Shown one piece after another: positions 39,801 to 46,591 of a stretch of DNA of 64,000 nt. The stretch covers positions 1,298,744-1,362,743 of the forward strand of contig NW_008705566.1 in the NCBI RefSeq assembly GCF_000186865.1, in the 5' to 3' direction. This DNA is from Aureococcus anophagefferens. Its lineage: Eukaryota; Sar; Pelagophyceae; Pelagomonadales; Pelagomonadaceae. A model generated the notes under the pieces. The model did no database searches. It was not told where the DNA came from and was given only the letters and a program-made list of their open reading frames with translations. How positions within the stretch are numbered: position 1 is the first letter of the stretch; each line of letters starts with the position of its first letter. The position numbers and the translations under genes were made by a program.

Positions 39801-39912
39801 GTCGCCCGCGAAGCCGCTCGCTCCCTTCCCCTCCCAGCGGAGCGGCCTCGACGTGCTCCGCTTCTCGGTGCTCGCCGCCTTCGGGTTGCTGACCGGAAGT
39901 TACGTCCTGTAA
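36811..39912 (+). CDS. plastid-targeted repetitive scaffold-like protein with PDWL motifs
   Basis: 1033 residues, intronless. The N-terminus (MVGTRLCALATAAAAFKTPT) looks like a heterokont bipartite plastid signal with an AAA|F cleavage motif. Five repeats start GNMDHFAS and carry FKGKDRDFKA and PDWLSGSA, at residues about 141, 192, 245, 299 and 486, joined by Ala/Pro linkers. Residues about 359-470 and 884-994 hold blocks of the type SLTASMDAMA followed by Ser/Ala runs. Residues about 570-830 contain four charged helical repeats of about 60 residues (GFASAEEQEAAAEKAAHD, KHAAVLKTAADRQ), likely coiled coil. The C-terminus (VLRFSVLAAFGLLTGSYVL) is hydrophobic. Multivalent short motifs in disordered linkers suggest a scaffold or condensate protein of the plastid. 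No homologous family recognised. Confidence 0.8.
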   Translation: MVGTRLCALATAAAAFKTPTVELKTTALRATWLEELNQEAVKAGPAGAPVAANYDDSERNDVEGAAQAALAALRSGGRSISQAAEEAAWEAAWIAASIANLERLKHNQDAAAHVAVDAKAAQQALASMEQERNAKAAPAKGNMDHFASTAGSFKGKDRDFKAMGAASGPDWLAGSAFATATPAAPAKATPSGNMDHFASTAGSFKGKDRDFKAAGAASVPDWLSGSAAPAAAPAAAAAPAKAASGNMDHFASTAGSFKGKDRDFKAMGAASVPDWLSGSAAPAAAPAAAAAPAKAAASGNMDHFASTAGAFKGKDRDFKAAGASSVPDWLSGSAAPASPAAPAGPVATAVPAEAVAGGSLTASMDAMASAAAASASSSAGAASDSLTASMDAMASAAAASASSSSAPAASDSLTASMDAMASAAAASASSSSAGAASDSLTASMDAMARAAAGSASSSSAGSSSVPDWLSNSAAPAAAPAKAAASGNMDHFASMGAQAFKGKERDFKAMSASSGPDWLTGSAFAAASPVAPAAASPVAPAAPAKPVADAMAEAALEVKATAEAVTAEMSAHEAKAAAVLKTAAERQRRVRVARLRPKLAKAAADAKIEANAKAAGFASAEEQEAAAEKAAHDAKHAAVLKTAADRQQRIRAREEKAAAIKAEADAKALAAAKAAGFASAEEQEAAAEKAAHDAKHAAVLKSAADRQRRIRVARLRPIVAKAEADAKALAAAKAAGFASAEEQEAAAEKAAHDAKHAAVLKSVADRQERIRAREEKAAAKLPSAEAQAAAEAEEAAAEKAAHEAKHAAVLKSAADRQRRIASRGGKAAAEAEAAPAEAVAGGSSAPSWLTAKDDAAPQASPVAPAVPVEAVAPAAVPVEAVAGGSLVSSMDAMARAAAASTVPAEAVAGGSLLASMDAMALAAAGGASSPVTPDVSGAVAGDSLLASMDAMARAAAGGASSSSAPAEADSLLASMDARVAAGGASSSSAGASSAPASPSPAKPLAPFPSQRSGLDVLRFSVLAAFGLLTGSYVL
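37231..38380 (+). repeat. five in-frame direct repeats (GNMDHFAS unit) in plastid protein
   Basis: Units begin at 37231, 37384, 37543, 37705 and 38266. Each starts GGCAACATGGACCACTTCGC and continues nearly identically through the FKGKDRDFKA codons. Spacing is 51, 53 and 54 codons, then 187 codons where a serine-rich block intervenes. High nucleotide identity implies recent expansion or homogenisation. Confidence 0.9.
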
Positions 39913-39937
39913 GATACTTGCAAGAGACCGCCCTCTT

Positions 39938-40708
39938 TTAGATCCCCTTGACGCGCTGCGGCCTCGCGCCGTCGGGAGCCCTCCGCGCGACGATCTGCGA
40001 GTCGAACGCGGTGAACCGGAAGGCGACCATGTCGTCCTGGAAGTAGTCCACGGGGAACCGCGCGATGCCCTCGAAGAACGACAGGCGCCCGACGTCGCGG
40101 ATGAGCTTGTCGATGACGTTCGACTCCTCGTCCGAGGGCGAGGCGCGCGGCTCCGCCGTGTCGCCCGCGACCCAAAAGTCGTCGAAAATCAGGTCGACCT
40201 CGCCCACCTTGTTCGGCACGGGCAGCATGTAGCCGGACGCCGAGACCCAGCCCTTGAGCGGGCCGACGGCGACGTGGACGTCGCTCACGATGCCGCCGTC
40301 CGCGTCGATGCCGTAGAACGGCCGCACCCGCAACCCCGTGGACGCGACCTTTTCGAAGTGCTCGATGCGCGCCTCCCAGAGGCCCTTCCAGCCCTGCGTC
40401 GACCGCGTGGCCGCGAGCGCCGCGGTGTCCGGCGGCGCGCTCTGCACGATGGGCCGCATCTCGCAGGCGCCGGCGCCGCGATCCCACGCGGCGACGAGCG
40501 GCGACGAGGTCGACAGCGCGGCCGCGGGGGCTGCCAGCGCTGCGGCAAGAGGCAAGGTTTTCGCTACGGTGATGAGTGGCGACTTCGGCGCCACGAGTGC
40601 GGTCGCTTGAGCTGCGATGAGCGCATAGCACAGTGGCGACTTCGGCGCCACGAGCGCGGTCGCTTGAGCTGCGATGAGCGCAAAACACAGGCGCTTCGGA
40701 CGTGCCAT
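39938..40708 (-). CDS. PAP/fibrillin-like thylakoid protein with duplicated targeting segment
   Basis: 256 residues from MARPKRLCFALIAAQATALV. The segment ALIAAQATALVAPKSPL occurs twice in tandem, then a third hydrophobic stretch (LPLAAALAAPAAALS) resembles a thylakoid-lumen signal. The body has GWKGLWEARIEHFEKVASTG, GVGPLKGWV-like and VDLIFDDFWVAG strands, and SFFEGIARFPVDYF, matching the lipocalin-like plastid lipid-associated (fibrillin) family. Those proteins bind lipids or quinones in plastids. The gene is 25 bp from the convergent repetitive plastid gene. Confidence 0.75.
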   Translation of the reverse strand: MARPKRLCFALIAAQATALVAPKSPLCYALIAAQATALVAPKSPLITVAKTLPLAAALAAPAAALSTSSPLVAAWDRGAGACEMRPIVQSAPPDTAALAATRSTQGWKGLWEARIEHFEKVASTGLRVRPFYGIDADGGIVSDVHVAVGPLKGWVSASGYMLPVPNKVGEVDLIFDDFWVAGDTAEPRASPSDEESNVIDKLIRDVGRLSFFEGIARFPVDYFQDDMVAFRFTAFDSQIVARRAPDGARPQRVKGI

Positions 40709-40814
40709 TGCGATGAGGTGGCTGAAAAAGTCGATCTTGCCACTCGTTGCCTTTGCCACAAGACCGATCGCGATGTGCGCCTAAAAAGCCAGTTTGCCCT
40801 GTGCACCCAGACCA

Positions 40815-42227
40815 ATGAAGCAGTGGCAGGGTGCGGCGGTCATCTTCGTCGTCGTCGTCGTCGTGACGATCCAGCAGACGCACCTGCTCAACAGCCAGCA
40901 CGCGCAGCCGCGCCTGGAGACGCACCACTCGCTGGGGCAGCTCGACGCCGCGTCGCGCGCGGAGGTCGCCGCGGTGCTCGAGGAGCTCGACGCGGCGCGC
41001 GCGCAGCTCGAGGGCGCGACGCGCGCGCTGCGCGCGGAGCAGGAGCTCGCGTCCGCCGCGCGCGCGACGTCGGCGGCCGGCGAGGCCGCGGACGTGCGAC
41101 GCGCGCGGGACCGCCTCGAGGCGGACGTCGCGGCCTTCGAGCGCGAGCGGCGCGCCGCGGCGGCGTCCGCGGCGGCGAACGCGACGGCGGCGGCCGCCGC
41201 GGCGCACCTGCGCTGCGACGAGGCCGCCGCGCGCGCGGCGGCCGCGGCCGCGGCGGCCGCGGAGCGGCGGCGACAACCGAGGCCGGTCGCGGCGGCGGCC
41301 GGCGCCCCGCTGTTCCTCGGCATCCTCATGCACGTGGACCGCGGCGCGCAGAACTACCTGCGGCGCGCGCTCAAGTCGCTGGACCGCGAGCTCGGCGCGC
41401 CGGGCGCCGCCGTCGGCGCGGCGGCGAAAATCCTCGTCGCGGACGCGACCGCGGGCGCCGAGGGCCGGGCCTTCGCCGAGGCGCGGTCGGCGCACGGCGG
41501 CGCCCTCTTCGACTTTTACCGCCTCGCCGCGGGCCGGCGGCGCCTGCTCGCCGGCGGCCCAAAGGTCGCGAAGCAGTCGCGCGACGTCGTCGCCGCCGCG
41601 ACCCACGCGCTGCGAACCTACGACTTCCGCTACGCCGTGCTCCTCGAGGACGACTGGGTCGCGTGCCACGGCCTGCTCGCGGCGCTGGTCGCCGCCGTCG
41701 CCCGCGCCGACGCCGTCCACGGGGCCTTTGGCGCGCTGCGCGTGTCCTACGGCCTCAACGGCATCGTCGTCCCAAAGGCCGAGCTCGCGGCCCTCGCGGC
41801 GCACGTCGGGGCCCGCGCGGGCGCCAAGCCGCCGGACCTGGCGTTCACGGAGTGGGCGCTGGCGGCGCCCAAGCCCCTCGTCGCCTACCGCCACAACCTC
41901 TTCGTCCACGTCGGCGCGGCGTCGTCCATCGGCAACGCGGGAAGTCGGTGGAACACGGCGTGCTTCGAGCTCCTCTTCGACTGGCTCCAGGTCGACGGCG
42001 AGGTCTTCGACGTCCACAAATGCGCCCACGACGTCGTCTCGCCCTGCGGGCCGCCGCCGCGGCGCCTGCCGCACCCGAAGCGCCAGGACAAGAAGTTCGG
42101 CTGCGACGTCGCCCTGATGGACCTCCCCGTGAACCTCATCAGCGACCGCGTCCTCCAGTGCGTCCGGCCGGCGGTCAAGGGCAAGGCGCTCGCCCTGCTC
42201 CCGGCGTCGGCGGACAGTAAGGATTAG
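40815..42227 (+). CDS. type II Golgi-type glycosyltransferase with coiled-coil stem
   Basis: 470 residues from MKQWQGAAVIFVVVVVVTIQ, a short cytoplasmic tail and transmembrane anchor. Residues 40-150 are a Glu/Arg/Ala coiled coil, typical of a Golgi stem. The catalytic GT-A domain begins near LFLGILMHVDRGAQNYLRRA. It has a metal-binding acidic motif in YAVLLEDDWVACH and a C-terminal cysteine-bearing region (HDVVSPCGPPP). It resembles N-acetylglucosaminyltransferase-like enzymes in layout, but donor and acceptor cannot be given. Starts 106 bp from the divergent fibrillin gene; intronless. Confidence 0.75.
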   Translation: MKQWQGAAVIFVVVVVVTIQQTHLLNSQHAQPRLETHHSLGQLDAASRAEVAAVLEELDAARAQLEGATRALRAEQELASAARATSAAGEAADVRRARDRLEADVAAFERERRAAAASAAANATAAAAAAHLRCDEAAARAAAAAAAAAERRRQPRPVAAAAGAPLFLGILMHVDRGAQNYLRRALKSLDRELGAPGAAVGAAAKILVADATAGAEGRAFAEARSAHGGALFDFYRLAAGRRRLLAGGPKVAKQSRDVVAAATHALRTYDFRYAVLLEDDWVACHGLLAALVAAVARADAVHGAFGALRVSYGLNGIVVPKAELAALAAHVGARAGAKPPDLAFTEWALAAPKPLVAYRHNLFVHVGAASSIGNAGSRWNTACFELLFDWLQVDGEVFDVHKCAHDVVSPCGPPPRRLPHPKRQDKKFGCDVALMDLPVNLISDRVLQCVRPAVKGKALALLPASADSKD

Positions 42228-42288
42228 GGGAACTTCCAGGGTGGTGCCGAAGCACTCTCTCACAAACAACGGGCCGAGCAGCGTCTGC

Positions 42289-43074
42289 TCAGATGCCACG
42301 GGGGCCTCGGTAGCGGCCAATATCGCGTCCCGCATCGAAGCCATCCTGCAAAGCCTTGTCCCTCATTTGCTCCCAAAGAGCTTGATTCTCGGCCTTTTGC
42401 TGGTCTGCGGTCTTCCGGGGCAGCGCCGCGGCGACGGCGGCGAGGGTCGGCGGCGCCGCGGGCGAGCCCGGCGCGGCGCCGTCGGGCTTCGGGCCGAGGA
42501 TGGAGTCGAGGACCTGCTCCGGCGAGGTCCAGGCCGCGCGCGGGTCGTCGGCGGAGACGAAGCGCCGGGCGAGGGTCATGATCGGCGCGCCGTCGCGGCG
42601 CTCGAGCGCGCCGTACGCGACGTACTTGCCCTTCGTCGTGAGGCCGACGCCGGCCGCGGCCATGCCGCGCGTGCCCCAGAAGTGCGTCTCGCCGCGGTCG
42701 TCCATGTCGCGATCGGACAGCGCGCCGTCGACGCCAAAGCAGCCGTCGACGATCTGCTGGTCGCCGAAGAACTCCAGGTTGAGCATCTGGTCGTCGCCGC
42801 CCGGCTCGTTCATGTGCCAGCACTCGAGCACCTCGTAGAGGTCCTCCTCGACCGAGTCCGTGCGGAACTCGAAGGTGTTCTTCGAGCGGTCGAAGGCCTC
42901 GTCGGCCGGCGGCGTCGAGTCCGGCGCCTCGACGTAGGTGCCCTGCCAGGCGAAGAGGGGCGCGACGTCCTCGTCCTCGACGTCGATCTCGCCGCGCCAC
43001 CAGGACAGGCCCTTGCGCCAGTCCTCCTCCGGCGGGTCCTCCCGCTCCTTGCGCTTGCCCGCGAGCGCGGCCAT
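42289..43074 (-). CDS. acidic/aromatic protein of unknown function
   Basis: 261 residues from MAALAGKRKERED, in good context (CGATGGCC); an in-frame ATG at 43155 would add 27 residues. The core has EEDWRKGLSWWRGEIDVEDE, APLFAWQGTYVEA and FWGTRGMAAAGVGLTTKG, which look like a compact beta-rich fold. The tail is Ala/Pro-rich and ends with a helix. No family recognised. Converges with the glycosyltransferase gene (61 bp). Confidence 0.65.
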   Translation of the reverse strand: MAALAGKRKEREDPPEEDWRKGLSWWRGEIDVEDEDVAPLFAWQGTYVEAPDSTPPADEAFDRSKNTFEFRTDSVEEDLYEVLECWHMNEPGGDDQMLNLEFFGDQQIVDGCFGVDGALSDRDMDDRGETHFWGTRGMAAAGVGLTTKGKYVAYGALERRDGAPIMTLARRFVSADDPRAAWTSPEQVLDSILGPKPDGAAPGSPAAPPTLAAVAAALPRKTADQQKAENQALWEQMRDKALQDGFDAGRDIGRYRGPRGI

Positions 43075-43200
43075 CGAATTCGCTGCGAGATTTGCACGGA
43101 GAGGGTGTCGAGGCTCGGCCCACCTCGCTCGACCCAGATGCTCGACCCGCGGCATCATTACCTAGGTAGGGTAAGTTTCCCAAACATTGCAGTCTCAAAC

Positions 43201-43308
43201 GATGGCAGATCTTGATCCGTAATTTGGGCGGCCACCGCAACGATGGCAGATCCGTAATTTGGGCGGCCACCGCAACGATGGCAGATCCGTAATTTGGGCA
43301 GCCGCCGC
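43201..43308. repeat. three tandem 35-bp units in the divergent promoter
   Basis: Units beginning GATGGCAGATCCGTAATTTG lie at 43201-43241 (with an extra 6 bp), 43242-43276 and 43277-43308 (partial). They end immediately before the ATG of the SGNH gene, so they form its 5' leader or proximal promoter. Confidence 0.9.
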
Positions 43309-44205
43309 ATGCACCTAGCCTCGCTCGCATTCTTACTCACGAGCTGCCTCGGCAGCCAGTACCGGCGCGAGGACCTGCCGCCGTCGTCCGACCTCGCGGC
43401 ACTCAAAAACACGCTCCTAGAAGCGCTCGCACCACCGGTCGACATCATCTGGATCGGCGACAGCACGACGCTGGGACAGATGGAGCTGCTCTGCGACATC
43501 CTGACGGACCGCGTCGACGACCCGTCGTCGGGCGACTGCGAGGGCGGCGGCGTCCGCGTCGTCACCGGAGAGAACTTCGGCGGCGCGCAACGGGCGTGGC
43601 GCATGACCGCCGAGAGCGCGACCGCCTACCTCGACGCCGCGGGCGGCGCCGCCGACGCGCGGCGGATCGTCTATTTCGGGTCGACGCTCCTGCCCGCGAT
43701 GCAGCTCCTGCCGTCGCGGGCCTACGGCGGGTGGCCGGAGCTCAACGTGACGCGGGGCCTCGGCGACGTCGCCGCCGCCGTCCGCTCGAGGCGCGCCTGC
43801 CCCGTGTTCCACACGGTGAACTGGATCTGCGACGCCGCCTTCGTCGACCGCTACGCGCGCGTCGTGCGGTCCGCGACGTCCTACGCGGCCTTCTCTCCCG
43901 GGGGACGCAACAAGCGATCGCTCTACTTGTACTTCGAATCGACGTGCGCGGCGACGCTCGGGCCGGAGCGGGGAAGCGAGGTGCCGCTCTGCGCGCGGCT
44001 ATCGCTCACGTCCTGGGGCTCCGACTTCGCCGCGTCCCTCGAGCGGGCCGCGCTCCGCGCCGCGCGCGGCGTCCCCGTCGTCGACGCGCACGCGATCACG
44101 CGGCGCGCGTGCAACGCGACGAAGGACGGGCGCCACTACACGCCGCGCCTCCCGGCCATGCTCGCCGCGTTCGCCCGCGCCGTCGCGTCGTGTCCACCCA
44201 CTTAG
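43309..44205 (+). CDS. secreted SGNH/PC-esterase-like protein
   Basis: 298 residues. The signal peptide is MHLASLAFLLTSCLGSQ; longer forms have no ATG. The SGNH nucleophile block is VDIIWIGDSTTLGQMELL and the terminal block DGRHYTPRLPAML supplies Asp/His. NVTRGLGDVAAAV and FHTVNWICDAAF lie between. A relative of the TBL-like gene at 30073, probably an esterase or acyltransferase on surface glycans. The stop codon overlaps the stop codon of the farnesyltransferase gene on the other strand by two bases (TTAG). Confidence 0.72.
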   Translation: MHLASLAFLLTSCLGSQYRREDLPPSSDLAALKNTLLEALAPPVDIIWIGDSTTLGQMELLCDILTDRVDDPSSGDCEGGGVRVVTGENFGGAQRAWRMTAESATAYLDAAGGAADARRIVYFGSTLLPAMQLLPSRAYGGWPELNVTRGLGDVAAAVRSRRACPVFHTVNWICDAAFVDRYARVVRSATSYAAFSPGGRNKRSLYLYFESTCAATLGPERGSEVPLCARLSLTSWGSDFAASLERAALRAARGVPVVDAHAITRRACNATKDGRHYTPRLPAMLAAFARAVASCPPT

Positions 44206-45557
44206 GCGCTCGTGAGCTCGGCGTGGGTGTGGGGGAGGCCGGCGAAGAAGGCCGCGGCGCGGGCGACCTTGTCCACGCGAACGTTGAAGACCGGGTGCGT
44301 CTCGTGGAGGAGGTTGCCCGGGTCGCCGTAGACGACAGTGGACGCGTCGTCGCCGTAGAGGCGCTGGCTCGCGGCGAGGCCCGAGAGGCAGTAGCACGTG
44401 TGGTAGTAGTCGCGGTTCTTGCCCGGCTTGTCGCGGAGGCCGCCCTCGGGGTACACCTGCGCGCAGAGGAGGATGTAGCGCTGGAGCGCGCGCTCGTCGC
44501 CGAGCGTCGGGCCCCGGCAACCGTCGAGGTCCAGGTCCAGGTCGAGGTCCAAATCGTCCGCGGGCGGCGGCGGCGCGGGCGGCGGCGCGCGGCCCCCGGG
44601 CCGCCAGACGAGGCCCGGCGGCGCCTCGTCGCTCCGCGTGTGGCCCCTGCGCACGTGCGCGACGAGCGCGAGCGTGCCGCCCTGCCAGAAGCTGTAGCAG
44701 CCGTCCACCAGCTTGTTCGTGCGGCCCTGGAAGCCGCCCTCGACGCGGGTCTGGCGCCGCGCGAGCCACCGCTCCAGCGCGTCGAGGTCGACGGCGTCCG
44801 TCGCGTTCAGGATCACGAGCGCGGCCAGCGCGCAGAAGACGTAGCCGCCGTGGGCCTCGACGCCGGGCTCGCCGCCGAAGCCGCCCTCGTAGGTCTGGCA
44901 GCGCAGCGCGTAGGCCGCCGCGCCCTCGGCGAGCTCCGGCGTCAGCACGTTGAACAGCGCGGCGACGGCCAGCGCCGTGTACGTGCCCCGCACGTCGACC
45001 TCGCCGTCGTCGTGCATGCGGAAGCCGCCGCTCGGGTCCTTCATGGACAGGAGGAAGGCGTACAACCCTTTCCGGTCCACGGACTCGTACGCGCGCCGCG
45101 TGCCGAGCACGGCGATCGCGAGCGACGCCGCGTAGGTCGGCGCGCAGTGCGCGAGCTGCTGCGGCCCGCCGCCGTAGCCGCCCGTCGGGCTCCGGCACTT
45201 GGCCAGCGTCGCGACGCAGTCGTCGATCTTCTCCTCCGGCAGCGCGTCGAGCAGGTCCATGCCGTGTAAAATCCAGTAGCAGAGCCACGGCCGCGACGCG
45301 TCCAACGCGACGTAGGACCCGCCGAGGCCCCCGAGGCCCTTCATGAGGTAGGCGACGTGGCGCTCGCGCATGAGCCGCGGCCGCCGCCGGTCGTCGAGCA
45401 TGCCCGCCGACTCCATGCGCGCCGCCTGCTCGTCGCTGATGCCCTCGAAGTCCATGAGGTACTTGGCGCAGGCGACCTCGCACTCCTCCTGCTCGTAGAG
45501 CGTCAACGACTCGCGCAGGAGCTCGTTCCTGCGGACGCGTTCTTCTTGGGTCGCCAT
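44202..45557 (-). CDS. FNTB: protein farnesyltransferase subunit beta
   Basis: 451 residues from MATQEERVRRNEL; intronless. It shows the prenyltransferase alpha-alpha barrel with ALDASRPWLCYWILHGMDLL typical of FTase beta, the glycine-rich repeats (SPTGGYGGGPQQLAHCAPTY, CQTYEGGFGGEPGVEAHGGY), the zinc ligands Asp and Cys in NKLVDGCYSFWQGG and the zinc His in DYYHTCYCLSGLA. With the alpha subunit (not in the window) it attaches farnesyl to CaaX cysteines. An Asp/Leu repeat (DLDLDLDLDLDG) lies in a surface insertion. The ankyrin protein at 12798 ends in a CaaX box. Confidence 0.94.
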   Translation of the reverse strand: MATQEERVRRNELLRESLTLYEQEECEVACAKYLMDFEGISDEQAARMESAGMLDDRRRPRLMRERHVAYLMKGLGGLGGSYVALDASRPWLCYWILHGMDLLDALPEEKIDDCVATLAKCRSPTGGYGGGPQQLAHCAPTYAASLAIAVLGTRRAYESVDRKGLYAFLLSMKDPSGGFRMHDDGEVDVRGTYTALAVAALFNVLTPELAEGAAAYALRCQTYEGGFGGEPGVEAHGGYVFCALAALVILNATDAVDLDALERWLARRQTRVEGGFQGRTNKLVDGCYSFWQGGTLALVAHVRRGHTRSDEAPPGLVWRPGGRAPPPAPPPPADDLDLDLDLDLDGCRGPTLGDERALQRYILLCAQVYPEGGLRDKPGKNRDYYHTCYCLSGLAASQRLYGDDASTVVYGDPGNLLHETHPVFNVRVDKVARAAAFFAGLPHTHAELTSA

Positions 45558-45662
45558 ATCGATGCGCTCGAGGGCGCCGGCGGCTCTTCGCCGGCCCCAG
45601 ATCCAAGCCTGTGGCAAGCAAACGAGCTGGATACGGCCTGCTCGGTGAATTTCACGTTTGAT

Positions 45663-45688
45663 CAAGGGGATACTTGAAGATCCCCTTG
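45663..45688. promoter_or_regulatory. perfect 9-bp palindrome in divergent promoter
   Basis: CAAGGGGAT and ATCCCCTTG are separated by 8 bp, flanked by a direct TTTGAT. The site lies in the 171 bp between the divergent farnesyltransferase beta and SAM-domain genes. A dimeric factor site or hairpin is possible. Confidence 0.4.
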
Positions 45689-45728
45689 GTTTGATTAACA
45701 CGGCAGCAGCCCGGCGATTTTTCAAGCT

Positions 45729-46409
45729 ATGGCCGCGCTGCTCGGGCTACGTGGCGCGGTCGCGCCGACGCACACGGTCATCCTCGCGCTGGACACGGAC
45801 GACGTCATCTGCCAGCCCCTTCCCAGCGACGTCGACGACACCGAGAGCGAGGCGCTCCCGGCGCGCGTGACGCCGGACAAGAGCCCGCCGTCGGCGCCGG
45901 CGCGCGTGACGCCGGAGTGCGACGCGCGGGACCAGGTCGAGGTCGGCCGCGCGGCAGCGCGGGACCAGATCGAGGTCGTCGTCGTCGGGTCCGGGGCGCA
46001 AACCCCCGTCGAGTTCGCGACGTCCGGGTGCCTGCTCGACGCGCTCGGCGACCGGCGCGCGGTGCCCAGGCCCAATGCGCGGCGGCCGCGGCCGAGCCTC
46101 GACGTCCCGTCGACGCTCGACTACGAGCGCGTCGTGCTGAAGAATACGTCGGATCGGCCCGCGACGGCGCACCGGAACCGCCTCGCGAGCCGGACGCGGT
46201 CCGTCGACGGCGCGCGCGCGGCCGACGGCGCGCCCGCGGAGCAGCTCGTGCGCTTCCTCCAGGCCCGGGGCCTCGGCCAGTACGCGCCGGCCCTCGCCGG
46301 GCTCGGCGCGCGCAAGGTCGCGGACCTCGCGCTCCTGAGCGACGACGACCTCGACGAGATCGGCGTGCCGCCCGACGAGCGCATCAGCCTCCGCGTCTCC
46401 GTCGGGTAG
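45729..46409 (+). CDS. SAM-domain protein
   Basis: 226 residues. The C-terminal 65 residues form a sterile-alpha-motif domain: EQLVRFLQARGLGQYAPALA, ARKVADLALLSDDDLDEIGV and PDERISLRVSV, matching the five-helix pattern with the usual LLxLTxEDLxxLGI-like helix. The rest is low-complexity; it contains two copies of ARVTP followed by acidic residues. SAM domains mediate homo- or hetero-oligomerisation; no partner is suggested. Intronless. Confidence 0.75.
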   Translation: MAALLGLRGAVAPTHTVILALDTDDVICQPLPSDVDDTESEALPARVTPDKSPPSAPARVTPECDARDQVEVGRAAARDQIEVVVVGSGAQTPVEFATSGCLLDALGDRRAVPRPNARRPRPSLDVPSTLDYERVVLKNTSDRPATAHRNRLASRTRSVDGARAADGAPAEQLVRFLQARGLGQYAPALAGLGARKVADLALLSDDDLDEIGVPPDERISLRVSVG

Positions 46410-46591
46410 GGCTCCAGGCGTGCGACGTAAGCGGCCTTCTGTACATTCACTTAAGCGCGATCGGATAGGTCACTGATGAACTGCACGTTTGCCACTTGGA
46501 TATCGATGACACTGGATAATATTATCCTTATGATGTCAAGCTAGAGCTCGGCTGCCCGACGGACTGCGCACGCTGCCCGACGAGCCGCACC

